Assembly (NCBI GenBank): GCA_003152975.1
Contig: PMBP01000138.1
Location: 1-5,578 of the forward strand
Reading direction: 5' to 3'
DNA: 5,578 nucleotides
From: Phycisphaerales bacterium
GTDB lineage: Bacteria > Planctomycetota > Phycisphaerae > Sedimentisphaerales > Anaerohalosphaeraceae
Positions 1 to 5,578 of the stretch are shown here, piece after piece. A program made the position numbers and the translations under genes. The notes below the pieces were generated by a model, which saw nothing but the letters and a program-made list of their open reading frames with translations, was not told the origin of the DNA and did no database searches. Within the stretch, counting starts at the first letter, position 1. The number at the start of each line of letters is the position of its first letter.

Positions 1-260
1 CCGCAACAATTCTGAACGGCAGAGCCCTCGCGCAGACTGGTGCGGTGACATTGGATAGCAACACCATCAGCAACGTCTGTCCTTTTCCCAACCTCGGCCC
101 CGGCTTCAGTGGCGGCCTTGAGTTTGATACCAGCGGCAAGCTTGTACCCATCGTTCCCACGGGTCCGGTGGTTGTCCCGGTACCGGGCGCCCTTCTGCTG
201 GTCGGCTCCGGGTTGGGGAGTCTGTTTGCCTTTCGAAAAAGGTTGTCTTCCGCCGCGTGA
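1..260 (+). CDS. DUF3494 ice-binding-like surface protein with PEP-CTERM-type anchor (3' end only)
   Basis: This is the C-terminal end of a gene that begins left of the window; the reading frame is open from base 3 to the TGA at 258-260, giving 85 visible residues. The first residues, ATILNGRALAQTGAVTLDS, match the last beta-helix turn typical of the DUF3494 ice-binding-like fold (Pfam PF11999). A GTG at 45 is an internal Val codon of this motif, not the start. After a Gly/Pro-rich linker comes VPVPGALLL at about 174-200, then a hydrophobic stretch and FRKR ending near 242. That is the motif, membrane helix and basic tail arrangement of PEP-CTERM-like sorting signals, in a Pro-Gly variant. 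Family members are secreted beta-solenoid proteins; some bind ice, but many in non-polar bacteria probably act as adhesins or surface-layer components. Ice binding cannot be judged because the solenoid is outside the window. No clear terminator follows. Confidence 0.85.
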   Translation, partial: ATILNGRALAQTGAVTLDSNTISNVCPFPNLGPGFSGGLEFDTSGKLVPIVPTGPVVVPVPGALLLVGSGLGSLFAFRKRLSSAA

Positions 261-288
261 CGGCCGATTGAGAAGCATGTACCCATAT

Positions 289-340
289 CACGGGAATGTA
301 TATATATTAAATATTGTGATCTACAAATATTAGATATAGG
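289..340. promoter_or_regulatory. AT-rich spacer core with imperfect dyad, probable promoter region of the next gene
   Basis: Between the two surface-protein genes the sequence turns sharply AT-rich (TATATATTAAATATT around 301-315, TTAGATATA around 330-338), unlike the GC-rich genes around it. An imperfect dyad is centred near 320: ATATTGT and ACAAATAT flank a five-base loop, with TTGT (314-317) and ACAA (323-326) pairing exactly. A weak -35/-10 pair can be drawn (TTGTGA at 314-319, TATAGG at 335-340, 15-base spacing), but it is not convincing. No sigma-54 type -24/-12 box was seen. The position about 65-100 bases before the chosen start at 404 suits a promoter or operator. This is inference from composition and position. 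Confidence 0.35.
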
Positions 341-391
341 AGCGGGGTGCGTTATCCCACTTTAACAACATGTGCACGAAGCAATGAGTGG

Positions 392-397
392 AAAGGA
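392..397 (+). promoter_or_regulatory. ribosome-binding site deciding the start of the thioester-like surface protein
   Basis: AAAGGA lies six bases before the ATG at 404 and nine before the ATG at 407, but abuts the ATG at 398 with no spacing. This favours 404 (or 407). A GTG at 347 is also in frame and is preceded by AGGAG at 338-342. It would add 19 residues ahead of the natural Met-Met-Lys-Arg signal-peptide N-region, so it is less likely. Confidence 0.6.
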
Positions 398-403
398 ATG
401 AAA

Positions 404-994
404 ATGATGAAAAGAACAATCTTTATGTTGGTGGCGGCGGCGTTGCTGGCCCCTCCGGGTCTGGCGACCTACACCGCCCAAGTGAGTGATCTGCCTCCGG
501 CCTGGTCCGGCGGGCCGTTTCAGGTTGTCCTGACGGGAACGGGCAACTATGGAACGCTGAATACGACTTTCCCGACCTTCTGCCTGGAGACGGGCGTGAT
601 GATGTCTCTTCCGGGCACCCATACCGCAACGATCGATGACACCGTCCAGTCCGGCGCTTTCGGTGTGGGCAACACGGCCCCGTTCTACACGGCTCTTCAG
701 ACGACCACCCAGCAGTTGTATGCGTCGTACCTGAGCCTTTCCAATCCGACGCCGACTCAGGGTATGGCCTATCAGAATGCCATCTGGGCTTCCCAGAGCG
801 GCGCCAGCTTCAATCACAATTTGATTCTGAAGAATATCACCGGCAACGGCGTGAAGGTTATGAATCTGTGGGACAAACGGACCGGAGCCGATGTACAGTC
901 GCAGTTGATTCAGGTCCCGGCGCCGGGAGCGATCCTGCTGGGTTCGCTGGGCATGGGACTGGTCGGATGGCTTCGGAAGAGACGGATGGTATAA
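404..994 (+). CDS. secreted PEP-CTERM-type surface protein with thioester-domain-like Cys/Gln motifs
   Basis: This gene encodes 196 residues ending at TAA 992-994. Residues 1-21 form a classical signal peptide: MMKRTIF, a hydrophobic core, then a probable cleavage after Gly-Leu-Ala. The mature domain (about 22-168) is rich in Thr, Ser, Gly and Asn. It contains FCLE at 59-62, with the only cysteine of the protein (Cys60), and YQNAIW at 123-128 (Gln124). These fit the two signatures known for internal Cys-Gln thioester domains of Gram-positive surface adhesins: aromatic or Leu-Cys-hydrophobic-acidic, and hydrophobic-Gln-x-x-hydrophobic-hydrophobic. The C-terminus has VPAPGAILL (171-179), a hydrophobic helix and RKRR at 191-194, a PEP-CTERM-like sorting signal of the same Pro-Gly variant as the gene upstream. 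Export by Sec and processing by an exosortase-like enzyme are therefore likely. Secretion and anchor type are well supported; the thioester is an inference from motifs, and the true ligand is unknown. The gene sits 143 bases after the DUF3494 gene and is closed by a strong terminator. Confidence 0.85.
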   Translation: MMKRTIFMLVAAALLAPPGLATYTAQVSDLPPAWSGGPFQVVLTGTGNYGTLNTTFPTFCLETGVMMSLPGTHTATIDDTVQSGAFGVGNTAPFYTALQTTTQQLYASYLSLSNPTPTQGMAYQNAIWASQSGASFNHNLILKNITGNGVKVMNLWDKRTGADVQSQLIQVPAPGAILLGSLGMGLVGWLRKRRMV

Positions 995-1029
995 CCGATC
1001 ATACACGATCGAAAAGAGTACCGATCCAG

Positions 1030-1063
1030 GCCCTCGGAGTTCAACTCCGGGGGCTTTATTTTT
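1030..1063 (+). terminator. intrinsic (Rho-independent) terminator after the surface-protein gene
   Basis: GCCCTCGGAGT (1030-1040) and ACTCCGGGGGC (1044-1054) form an 11-pair stem with one G-U wobble around a TCA loop. It is followed directly by TTTATTTTT (1055-1063). It lies 36 bases past the stop codon at 994 and should separate this transcript from the ATPase gene. Confidence 0.93.
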
Positions 1064-1096
1064 GCGCTGGGGATTCGAGGTCGTGGCGGGTTTTGC

Positions 1097-1124
1097 TTGT
1101 AATTTCACGGGCTTTCGATATGGT
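1097..1124 (+). promoter_or_regulatory. candidate sigma-70-type promoter of the Ca2+-ATPase gene
   Basis: TTGTAA (1097-1102) and TATGGT (1119-1124) are separated by 16 bases, and each matches four of six consensus positions. The site falls between the terminator at 1030-1063 and the ATPase start, where a promoter is required. The match is weak and planctomycete promoters are poorly defined, so this is only a candidate. Confidence 0.25.
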
Positions 1125-1158
1125 AGTGGCGGTTGTCGAGAAACCCGAGAAAGCAAGA

Positions 1159-1164
1159 TAAGGA
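1159..1164 (+). promoter_or_regulatory. ribosome-binding site of the Ca2+-ATPase gene
   Basis: TAAGGA lies eight bases before the ATG at 1173. The codon immediately before that ATG in the same frame is TGA (1170-1172), so the reading frame cannot extend further upstream. This fixes the start. Confidence 0.8.
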
Positions 1165-1172
1165 ATGGATGA

Positions 1173-3881
1173 ATGAGTCAATCGTGGTGGCAGTCGAGTG
1201 TATCAGAGGTGATCGAGCGGTTGGGAACGCACGCGGATAGCGGCCTTACAGCGTCCGAGGCGCAGCAACGGCTGGGCCGGTACGGCCCCAACCAGCTTCA
1301 GGAGGCCCGGGGCGCTTCGGCGTGGGAGATTTTCCTGGGGCAGTTCAAGAACACGATCATCTGGGTGTTGATCGCCGCGGCCGTGGTGTCGGGATTTCTG
1401 GGCGAATGGGTCGATACGCTGGCGATCGTGGCGATCGTGGTACTCAATGCTATTCTGGGCTTTTTCCAGGAATACCGGGCCGAGAAGTCGCTGGCGGCGC
1501 TGAAGAAGCTGTCGTCGCCGAACTCCAAGGCGATCCGCGGCGGGACAATGGTGACGGTCGCCTCGGCGGATCTGGTGCCGGGGGATTTGGTCATATTGGA
1601 AGCGGGGGACCATGTACCGGCCGACGGGCGTGTGGTGTGGGTGACGCCGAATTTTGCCGTGCAGGAGGCCAGCTTAACCGGCGAGTCAATGCCGGTGCAC
1701 AAAAACATCGAGTCGCTGGCGGCCGGCGAGATCGCGCTGGGCGACCGGCGAAACATGCTCTACATGGGGACCTCGGTGTCGGCGGGCAAGGCGCGGGCCG
1801 TGATCGCCGAGACGGGGATGAAGACCGAACTGGGCAAGATCGCCAACATGATCCAGCAGATCGAGACGGAGATCACGCCGTTGCAGCAGAAGCTGGAAGA
1901 GTTTGGAAAGTGGATTATTTATATATGTTTTATCCTTGTCGGGTTGGTCTTTGCGCTGGAGATGATCCGCGGCGGTAAGATCGTCGATGTCTTCATGACC
2001 TCGGTGAGCTTGGCGGTGGCGGCGATACCGGAGGGGCTGCCGGCCGTAGTGACCATCGCGCTTGCGCTGGGAGTGCAGCGGATGGTCAAGCGGCATGTGC
2101 TGATCCGCAAGCTGGCGTCGGTGGAGACGCTGGGCTGCACGACGGTGATCTGTTCGGACAAGACCGGAACCCTGACGAAAAACGAGATGACGGTGCGGGT
2201 GGTCTATGCCGGCGGGCGACAGTATCCGGTGACGGGGATCGGCTACAGCCCGCAGGGCGAGTTCCGGCTGGACGAGAAGGCCATCGAGACCGAAGGGCAC
2301 CTGGACCTGACGCGGGCGCTGCGGATCGGCGTGTTATGCAACGGGGCGGAATTCGCCTGGACGGGGCAGACCGGCTCGATCGTGGGCGACCCGACGGAGG
2401 CGGCGATTCTGGTGGCCGCGGCCAAGGCGGGGATGGCCAAGGCCGACGAGGAAAAGCTGCACGCGTTCGTCGATGAGATTCCGTTCGACTCGGACCGTAA
2501 GATGATGACGATCCTGCGGCATACAGAGAGTGGATTGACAGCATGTGTTAAGGGGGCGCCCGATATTCTGCTTTCGCGGTGCAACCGGATGGACCAGGGA
2601 GGATTGGTGATGGCGATGGGGGATGCGGATCGCCAGGAGATCCTGCGGGTCAACAACGAGCTGGCCGGCCAGGCGATGCGGGTGCTGGCGGTGGCGTATC
2701 GACGGGTCGATGTGGACATGCAGCGGGACAGCGAGACCATCGAGACGGACATGACCTTCGTGGGTCTGATGGCGATGATTGATCCGCCGCGGGAAGAGGT
2801 CAAGCAGGCGATGAAGGAGTGCCTCTCGGCCGGGATTCGGTCGGTGATGATCACCGGCGACCACAAGAACACGGCCGTGGCGATCGCCAAAGAGCTGGGG
2901 TTTTATCACGCCGATTCCCAGGCGCTGACCGGCGAAGACCTGGAGAAAATGAGCGACGAACAACTCGGGGCGGTCGTCGAGCACACGCCCGTCTATGCGC
3001 GGGTTTCGCCGGAGCACAAGCTGCGGATCGTCAAGGCCTGGCGCGGAAAGCACCAGGTCGTCGCGATGACCGGCGACGGGGTCAACGACGCTCCGTCGGT
3101 CAAGGAGGCCGATATCGGCGTGGCGATGGGGATTACCGGGACCGATGTGACCAAGGAGGTCTCCGACATGGTGATCACCGACGACAACTTTGCGTCGATC
3201 GTGGCGGCGGTGCGGGAGGGTCGCGGAATCTATGACAACATACTCAAGTTTATCCATTACCTGCTGAGCTGCAACACCGGCGAGATTCTCGTGATGCTGC
3301 TGGCGTCGCTGGCGGGGATGCCGGTGCCGCTGCTGCCGATCCACATTTTGTGGGTGAACCTGGTGACCGACGGCTTGCCGGCGCTGGCGCTGGGCGTGGA
3401 CCCGACGGATCCGGACATCATGCGAAAACGCCCGCGGCCCAAGGGCGAGAGCGTGATCACCAGGAGCCGGGGGCTCTTGATGCTGCTACAGGGCAGCTTC
3501 ATCGCCGCGTGCAGTCTGGGGGCGTTCGTGTTCGTGCTGTATGGCGAGGGCAAGGGGCTGGAACAGGCGCGGACGGCGGCGTTTATCGTTCTGTCGTGCA
3601 GCCAGTTGTTCCACTCGTTCAACTGCCGCAGCATGACGCGGTCGCTGTTTTCGATCGGGGTATTTAGCAATCCCAAGCTGATCCTGGCGGCGGCGGTGTC
3701 GCTGGCCTTGCAGTTGATCGTGATCGAGACGCCGTTTTTAACGGTGATCTTCAAGACCGTCAATCCGGATATGATGGATTGGTTGATGATCCTGGCGCTG
3801 TCGTCGATGCCGCTGTGGGCGATGGAGGCCTTCAAGGTTGCCAATCGCAAGTGGAACTGGATCTCGATCGAGAGGGAATAA
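1173..3881 (+). CDS. P-type Ca2+-transporting ATPase (type II, SERCA/PacL-like)
   Basis: This complete 902-residue inner-membrane pump couples ATP hydrolysis to cation export, most likely Ca2+ out of the cytoplasm. The layout is that of P2A ATPases: N-terminal cation-ATPase domain (about 5-55), M1-M2 (60-98), actuator domain with TGES at 169-172, M3-M4 (247-300) with PEGLP at 286-290, phosphorylation motif DKTGT with Asp329, nucleotide-binding domain with GDPTE (406-410) and KGAP (460-463), TGD at 561-563, hinge TGDGVND (633-639), then M5-M10 (about 690-887). Relative to SERCA, the Ca2+ ligands in M4 (Glu287 in AAIPEGLP), M5 (Asn701, Glu704) and M6 (Asn729, Thr732, Asp733 in WVNLVTDG) are retained. 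The M8 position of SERCA Glu908 appears to be Gln811 ([10 protein letters not shown]). All catalytic motifs are intact and the length is normal. A Na+ or K+ pump is less likely because of the AAIPEGLP and VNLVTDG sequences. The gene is monocistronic as far as visible, bounded by a terminator upstream and a convergent gene downstream. Confidence 0.97.
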   Translation: MSQSWWQSSVSEVIERLGTHADSGLTASEAQQRLGRYGPNQLQEARGASAWEIFLGQFKNTIIWVLIAAAVVSGFLGEWVDTLAIVAIVVLNAILGFFQEYRAEKSLAALKKLSSPNSKAIRGGTMVTVASADLVPGDLVILEAGDHVPADGRVVWVTPNFAVQEASLTGESMPVHKNIESLAAGEIALGDRRNMLYMGTSVSAGKARAVIAETGMKTELGKIANMIQQIETEITPLQQKLEEFGKWIIYICFILVGLVFALEMIRGGKIVDVFMTSVSLAVAAIPEGLPAVVTIALALGVQRMVKRHVLIRKLASVETLGCTTVICSDKTGTLTKNEMTVRVVYAGGRQYPVTGIGYSPQGEFRLDEKAIETEGHLDLTRALRIGVLCNGAEFAWTGQTGSIVGDPTEAAILVAAAKAGMAKADEEKLHAFVDEIPFDSDRKMMTILRHTESGLTACVKGAPDILLSRCNRMDQGGLVMAMGDADRQEILRVNNELAGQAMRVLAVAYRRVDVDMQRDSETIETDMTFVGLMAMIDPPREEVKQAMKECLSAGIRSVMITGDHKNTAVAIAKELGFYHADSQALTGEDLEKMSDEQLGAVVEHTPVYARVSPEHKLRIVKAWRGKHQVVAMTGDGVNDAPSVKEADIGVAMGITGTDVTKEVSDMVITDDNFASIVAAVREGRGIYDNILKFIHYLLSCNTGEILVMLLASLAGMPVPLLPIHILWVNLVTDGLPALALGVDPTDPDIMRKRPRPKGESVITRSRGLLMLLQGSFIAACSLGAFVFVLYGEGKGLEQARTAAFIVLSCSQLFHSFNCRSMTRSLFSIGVFSNPKLILAAAVSLALQLIVIETPFLTVIFKTVNPDMMDWLMILALSSMPLWAMEAFKVANRKWNWISIERE

Positions 3882-4099
3882 GGGACAATAGAATAGCGAC
3901 TATTAACCCGGTTATTTCACGGGGTTTTGACACAGTCGTCATCACGATAACTCCGACGGGGTCTTACGAAATAAATGACGCCCCGGCCTGATTACAGACT
4001 GTTTTGGACGAGAAATTTTGGCCCGATGCGCATCATCCAGCCCGCCCAGGAGCAGCAAAAGACAACCGATCCAGCGGATGAGAACGCATAGGCAACTCC
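3882..4099. other. convergent intergenic region, no gene recognised
   Basis: These 218 bases lie between the 3' ends of the ATPase and glycosidase genes. The only terminator-like element for the plus strand is weak: AACCCG (3905-3910) can pair with CGGGGTT (3920-3926, one bulged G) and is followed by TT and then G. A second imperfect stem pairs CGGGG (3957-3961) with CCCCG (3981-3985) but has no T tract on either strand. A ten-base palindrome, GATGCGCATC, is at 4025-4034. Short open frames here lack ribosome-binding sites and recognisable protein features. Confidence 0.5.
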
Positions 4100-5578
4100 T
4101 CAGTTTATTGTCAGCAAATACCACATTGTCTGTTGTTTGCCAGAAAGCCGGAGGACCGGCTTGCCATCCCGAATATCGACGGGGACTTCTGCATCGGTCG
4201 TGCCGTCGGGTTTGAGTGCCGCGGCTTTCCACGATCCGGCCGGCAATGCAACCCATCCGCTGACCGGTTCGATCCGAACCGGCGCAGTGCCCCAGTTGGT
4301 GCCAACGGTGGTGCGGTCGGCGGAAAACTTCATGCCGGTGTTCTCGCAGCGGCCGCAGGCGGTGATGAGGATTTTCTTGCTGTCGGCCAGCTTCTGTTGG
4401 TCCATCGCGGTAACAGTCATCACCGCAAAGCCGGGTGCGGCCAGCGCGGCCTTGCCTTTGGAGACGGATTCAAACCGCCGGGTATCGCCGGACAAAACAT
4501 AGCCGCTGCGGCCGGTGACGAAATAGAGGCCCTTGCCGGATTCGACGGTCCAGTCGATGTGGGTGGGCTCGGCGGATACCGTGGTCGTGGTTCCGGCCAG
4601 CGGAATCGACGGATACGCCCCGCAGATCCGTCGCGAGAGCATATCCTGCCATCCGATCTTGCCCTTGTCGCCCAGCACGCCCAACATGTTCGAACGGTGG
4701 GCCAGCCAGCCGGGAGCGAGGGAGCCGATGGGGTCGGCCGCATCGACCATCGGGACCGGCTGGATCGAAGGCAGCGGATCGATGCCACCAAAACGATAGA
4801 GCATCGCGCCGGCGTTCATGAATCCCCACTTGGAGGGATTGGTGTCAATGTCGAAGTAGCTGCTCATGATTTGGCGGTTCCAGTCGGTGCCGCTGTGGCT
4901 GTAGGTGTAGAACCAGATGCCATCCCAGTCGTGTGCGGCGGCGAACGAGGCGACCATCGGCACGCACTCGGCCTGCGAATCCAGCGGGGCCGGGTGGTTG
5001 TACTCAGTCAGCGTAAACGGCTTGCCGGCGAGTTTCTCGGAGGCGATGGCAAAGAGCCGCGCCTCGTCGGGATGATCGGTCATGGGGAGCTGGCCAATTA
5101 GCCAGTCGGCCGGGTCCCACTGGCGGCGGGGAAATCGCGGGTGCTGCCAGTACGAATGCGAATCGATGAAGTCCATGTCACTCTGCGCGAAGACCCCCAG
5201 CGGGCCGAAGGCGATCGTCCCGGTGACCAGGGCCCGGGTGCCCAGCTCGGTCTTCAGGAAGACCCGCATGCCGTCGAAGAATCGTTTTTCCGTCTCGGCG
5301 AGAAATCGCAGCCGGTCGTTGACCCGCTCGGTGACTTCCAGATTCGAATAGACCGTGACGGTGCCGTTCTCAATCGACTCGCCGTCCATCAGGCCGGTCT
5401 GGCCGCCGGGGCACAGGCGGATGTCGGCCAGACAGACGGTGGTCTTGTCCTCGCCGACGGTGAAGCTAATGCGGGCGTTGGCGTCCGATTGGAGAGCGGT
5501 AAAGCCGAAGCGGAATTCCTTCCAGTCCGTGGTCAGATCCACCGTTTGGCTCATACCGAGATTTTGCCAGGGGTCGTG
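4100..5578 (-). CDS. glycoside hydrolase (clan GH-A-like) with inserted carbohydrate-binding module, C-terminal part
   Basis: The frame is open from the right edge to the TGA at 4102-4100, giving 492 visible residues. The ATG at 5554 is internal to a domain, so the true start lies outside the window. Visible residues 1-59 look like the second half of a CBM4/9-type jelly roll (DPWQNLG, then VDLTTDWKEFRFGF, then VCLADIRLCPGG). Residues about 85-265 look like the second half of a (beta/alpha)8 barrel: helix FLAETEKRFFDGM, strand ALVTGTI, strand FIDSHSYW (137-144), strand FTLTEYNHPAP (188-198), strand GIWFYTYS (220-227), ending in YRFGG. Glu192 (codon 5005-5003) at the end of the presumed seventh strand is the candidate nucleophile. 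The acid/base 'NE' of strand four is not visible and should lie upstream. Residues about 270-492 form a Gly/Thr/Val-rich, probably beta-sandwich C-terminal region. It probably cleaves plant or algal polysaccharide; the substrate cannot be told. Location is not visible because the N-terminus is missing. There is no convincing terminator downstream on its strand. Confidence 0.85.
   Translation of the reverse strand, partial: HDPWQNLGMSQTVDLTTDWKEFRFGFTALQSDANARISFTVGEDKTTVCLADIRLCPGGQTGLMDGESIENGTVTVYSNLEVTERVNDRLRFLAETEKRFFDGMRVFLKTELGTRALVTGTIAFGPLGVFAQSDMDFIDSHSYWQHPRFPRRQWDPADWLIGQLPMTDHPDEARLFAIASEKLAGKPFTLTEYNHPAPLDSQAECVPMVASFAAAHDWDGIWFYTYSHSGTDWNRQIMSSYFDIDTNPSKWGFMNAGAMLYRFGGIDPLPSIQPVPMVDAADPIGSLAPGWLAHRSNMLGVLGDKGKIGWQDMLSRRICGAYPSIPLAGTTTTVSAEPTHIDWTVESGKGLYFVTGRSGYVLSGDTRRFESVSKGKAALAAPGFAVMTVTAMDQQKLADSKKILITACGRCENTGMKFSADRTTVGTNWGTAPVRIEPVSGWVALPAGSWKAAALKPDGTTDAEVPVDIRDGKPVLRLSGKQQTMWYLLTIN

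Noticed and set aside
311..333. CRP-like site (TGTGATCTA at 315-323)
   Set aside because: Only the left half matches the CRP consensus; the right half does not carry the complementary TCACA.
347..403. Longer start at the GTG of 347 for the surface protein
   Set aside because: It has a nearby AGGAG, but it would place 19 polar residues before a normal signal peptide, while a well-spaced AAAGGA serves the ATG at 404.
362..1156. Long minus-strand open frame (264 codons) antisense to the surface-protein gene
   Set aside because: The translation is Arg/Gln/His-rich with no signal or domain. It runs through the terminator hairpin and opposes a well-supported secreted protein; it is a by-product of codon bias on the other strand.
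1165..1176. Mini open frame ATG-GAT-GAA-TGA overlapping the ATPase start
   Set aside because: The Shine-Dalgarno sequence at 1159-1164 abuts this ATG with no spacing, so initiation there is unlikely. The overlap is probably chance.
1421..1439. Nine-base tandem repeat GCGATCGTG
   Set aside because: It encodes the repeated Ala-Ile-Val of membrane segment M2 and needs no other explanation.
2334..3344. Minus-strand open frame of 336 codons inside the ATPase gene
   Set aside because: It lies entirely antisense to conserved ATPase motifs, is rich in Arg, His and Asp as expected from reversed GC-biased codons, and has no recognisable domain.
4133..5101. Plus-strand open frame of 322 codons opposite the glycosidase
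   Set aside because: It is Gly/Arg/Ala-rich without recognisable motifs and lies opposite conserved glycosidase sequence including TEYNHPAP.

Overview
The window reads as chromosomal DNA of an environmental Gram-negative bacterium, most likely a planctomycete (Phycisphaerae-like). This is an inference from two features: two adjacent secreted proteins with a VPxPGAxLL variant of the PEP-CTERM sorting signal, and a large CBM-containing glycoside hydrolase of a type I associate with Planctomycetota and Verrucomicrobiota. Coding DNA is moderately GC-rich, and the spacer between the first two genes is strikingly AT-rich. No rRNA, tRNA, CRISPR array, insertion sequence or phage gene is visible.

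Layout. (1) Bases 1-260, plus strand: 3' end of a gene for a DUF3494 (ice-binding-like) surface protein with a C-terminal sorting signal. (2) Bases 261-403: spacer with an AT-rich core, the probable promoter region of the next gene. (3) Bases 404-994, plus strand: a 196-residue secreted protein with signal peptide and sorting signal. Its mature part carries the Cys and Gln motifs expected of an internal thioester domain. It is followed by a strong intrinsic terminator at 1030-1063. (4) Bases 1173-3881, plus strand: a complete 902-residue SERCA/PacL-like P-type Ca2+-ATPase with its own ribosome-binding site. (5) Bases 3882-4099: convergent spacer with no clear gene. (6) Bases 4100-5578, minus strand: the C-terminal 492 residues of a glycoside hydrolase whose 5' part lies beyond the right edge.

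How they fit together. The window holds three transcription blocks rather than one operon: the two surface proteins, the calcium pump, and the convergent glycosidase. The two exported proteins share the same kind of anchor and probably use the same exosortase-type machinery, which is not encoded here. A functional link to the ATPase or the glycosidase is not supported by the sequence. The most unusual item is the possible Cys-Gln thioester in a PEP-CTERM-type protein. The second is the apparent insertion of a carbohydrate-binding module inside the catalytic barrel of the glycosidase.
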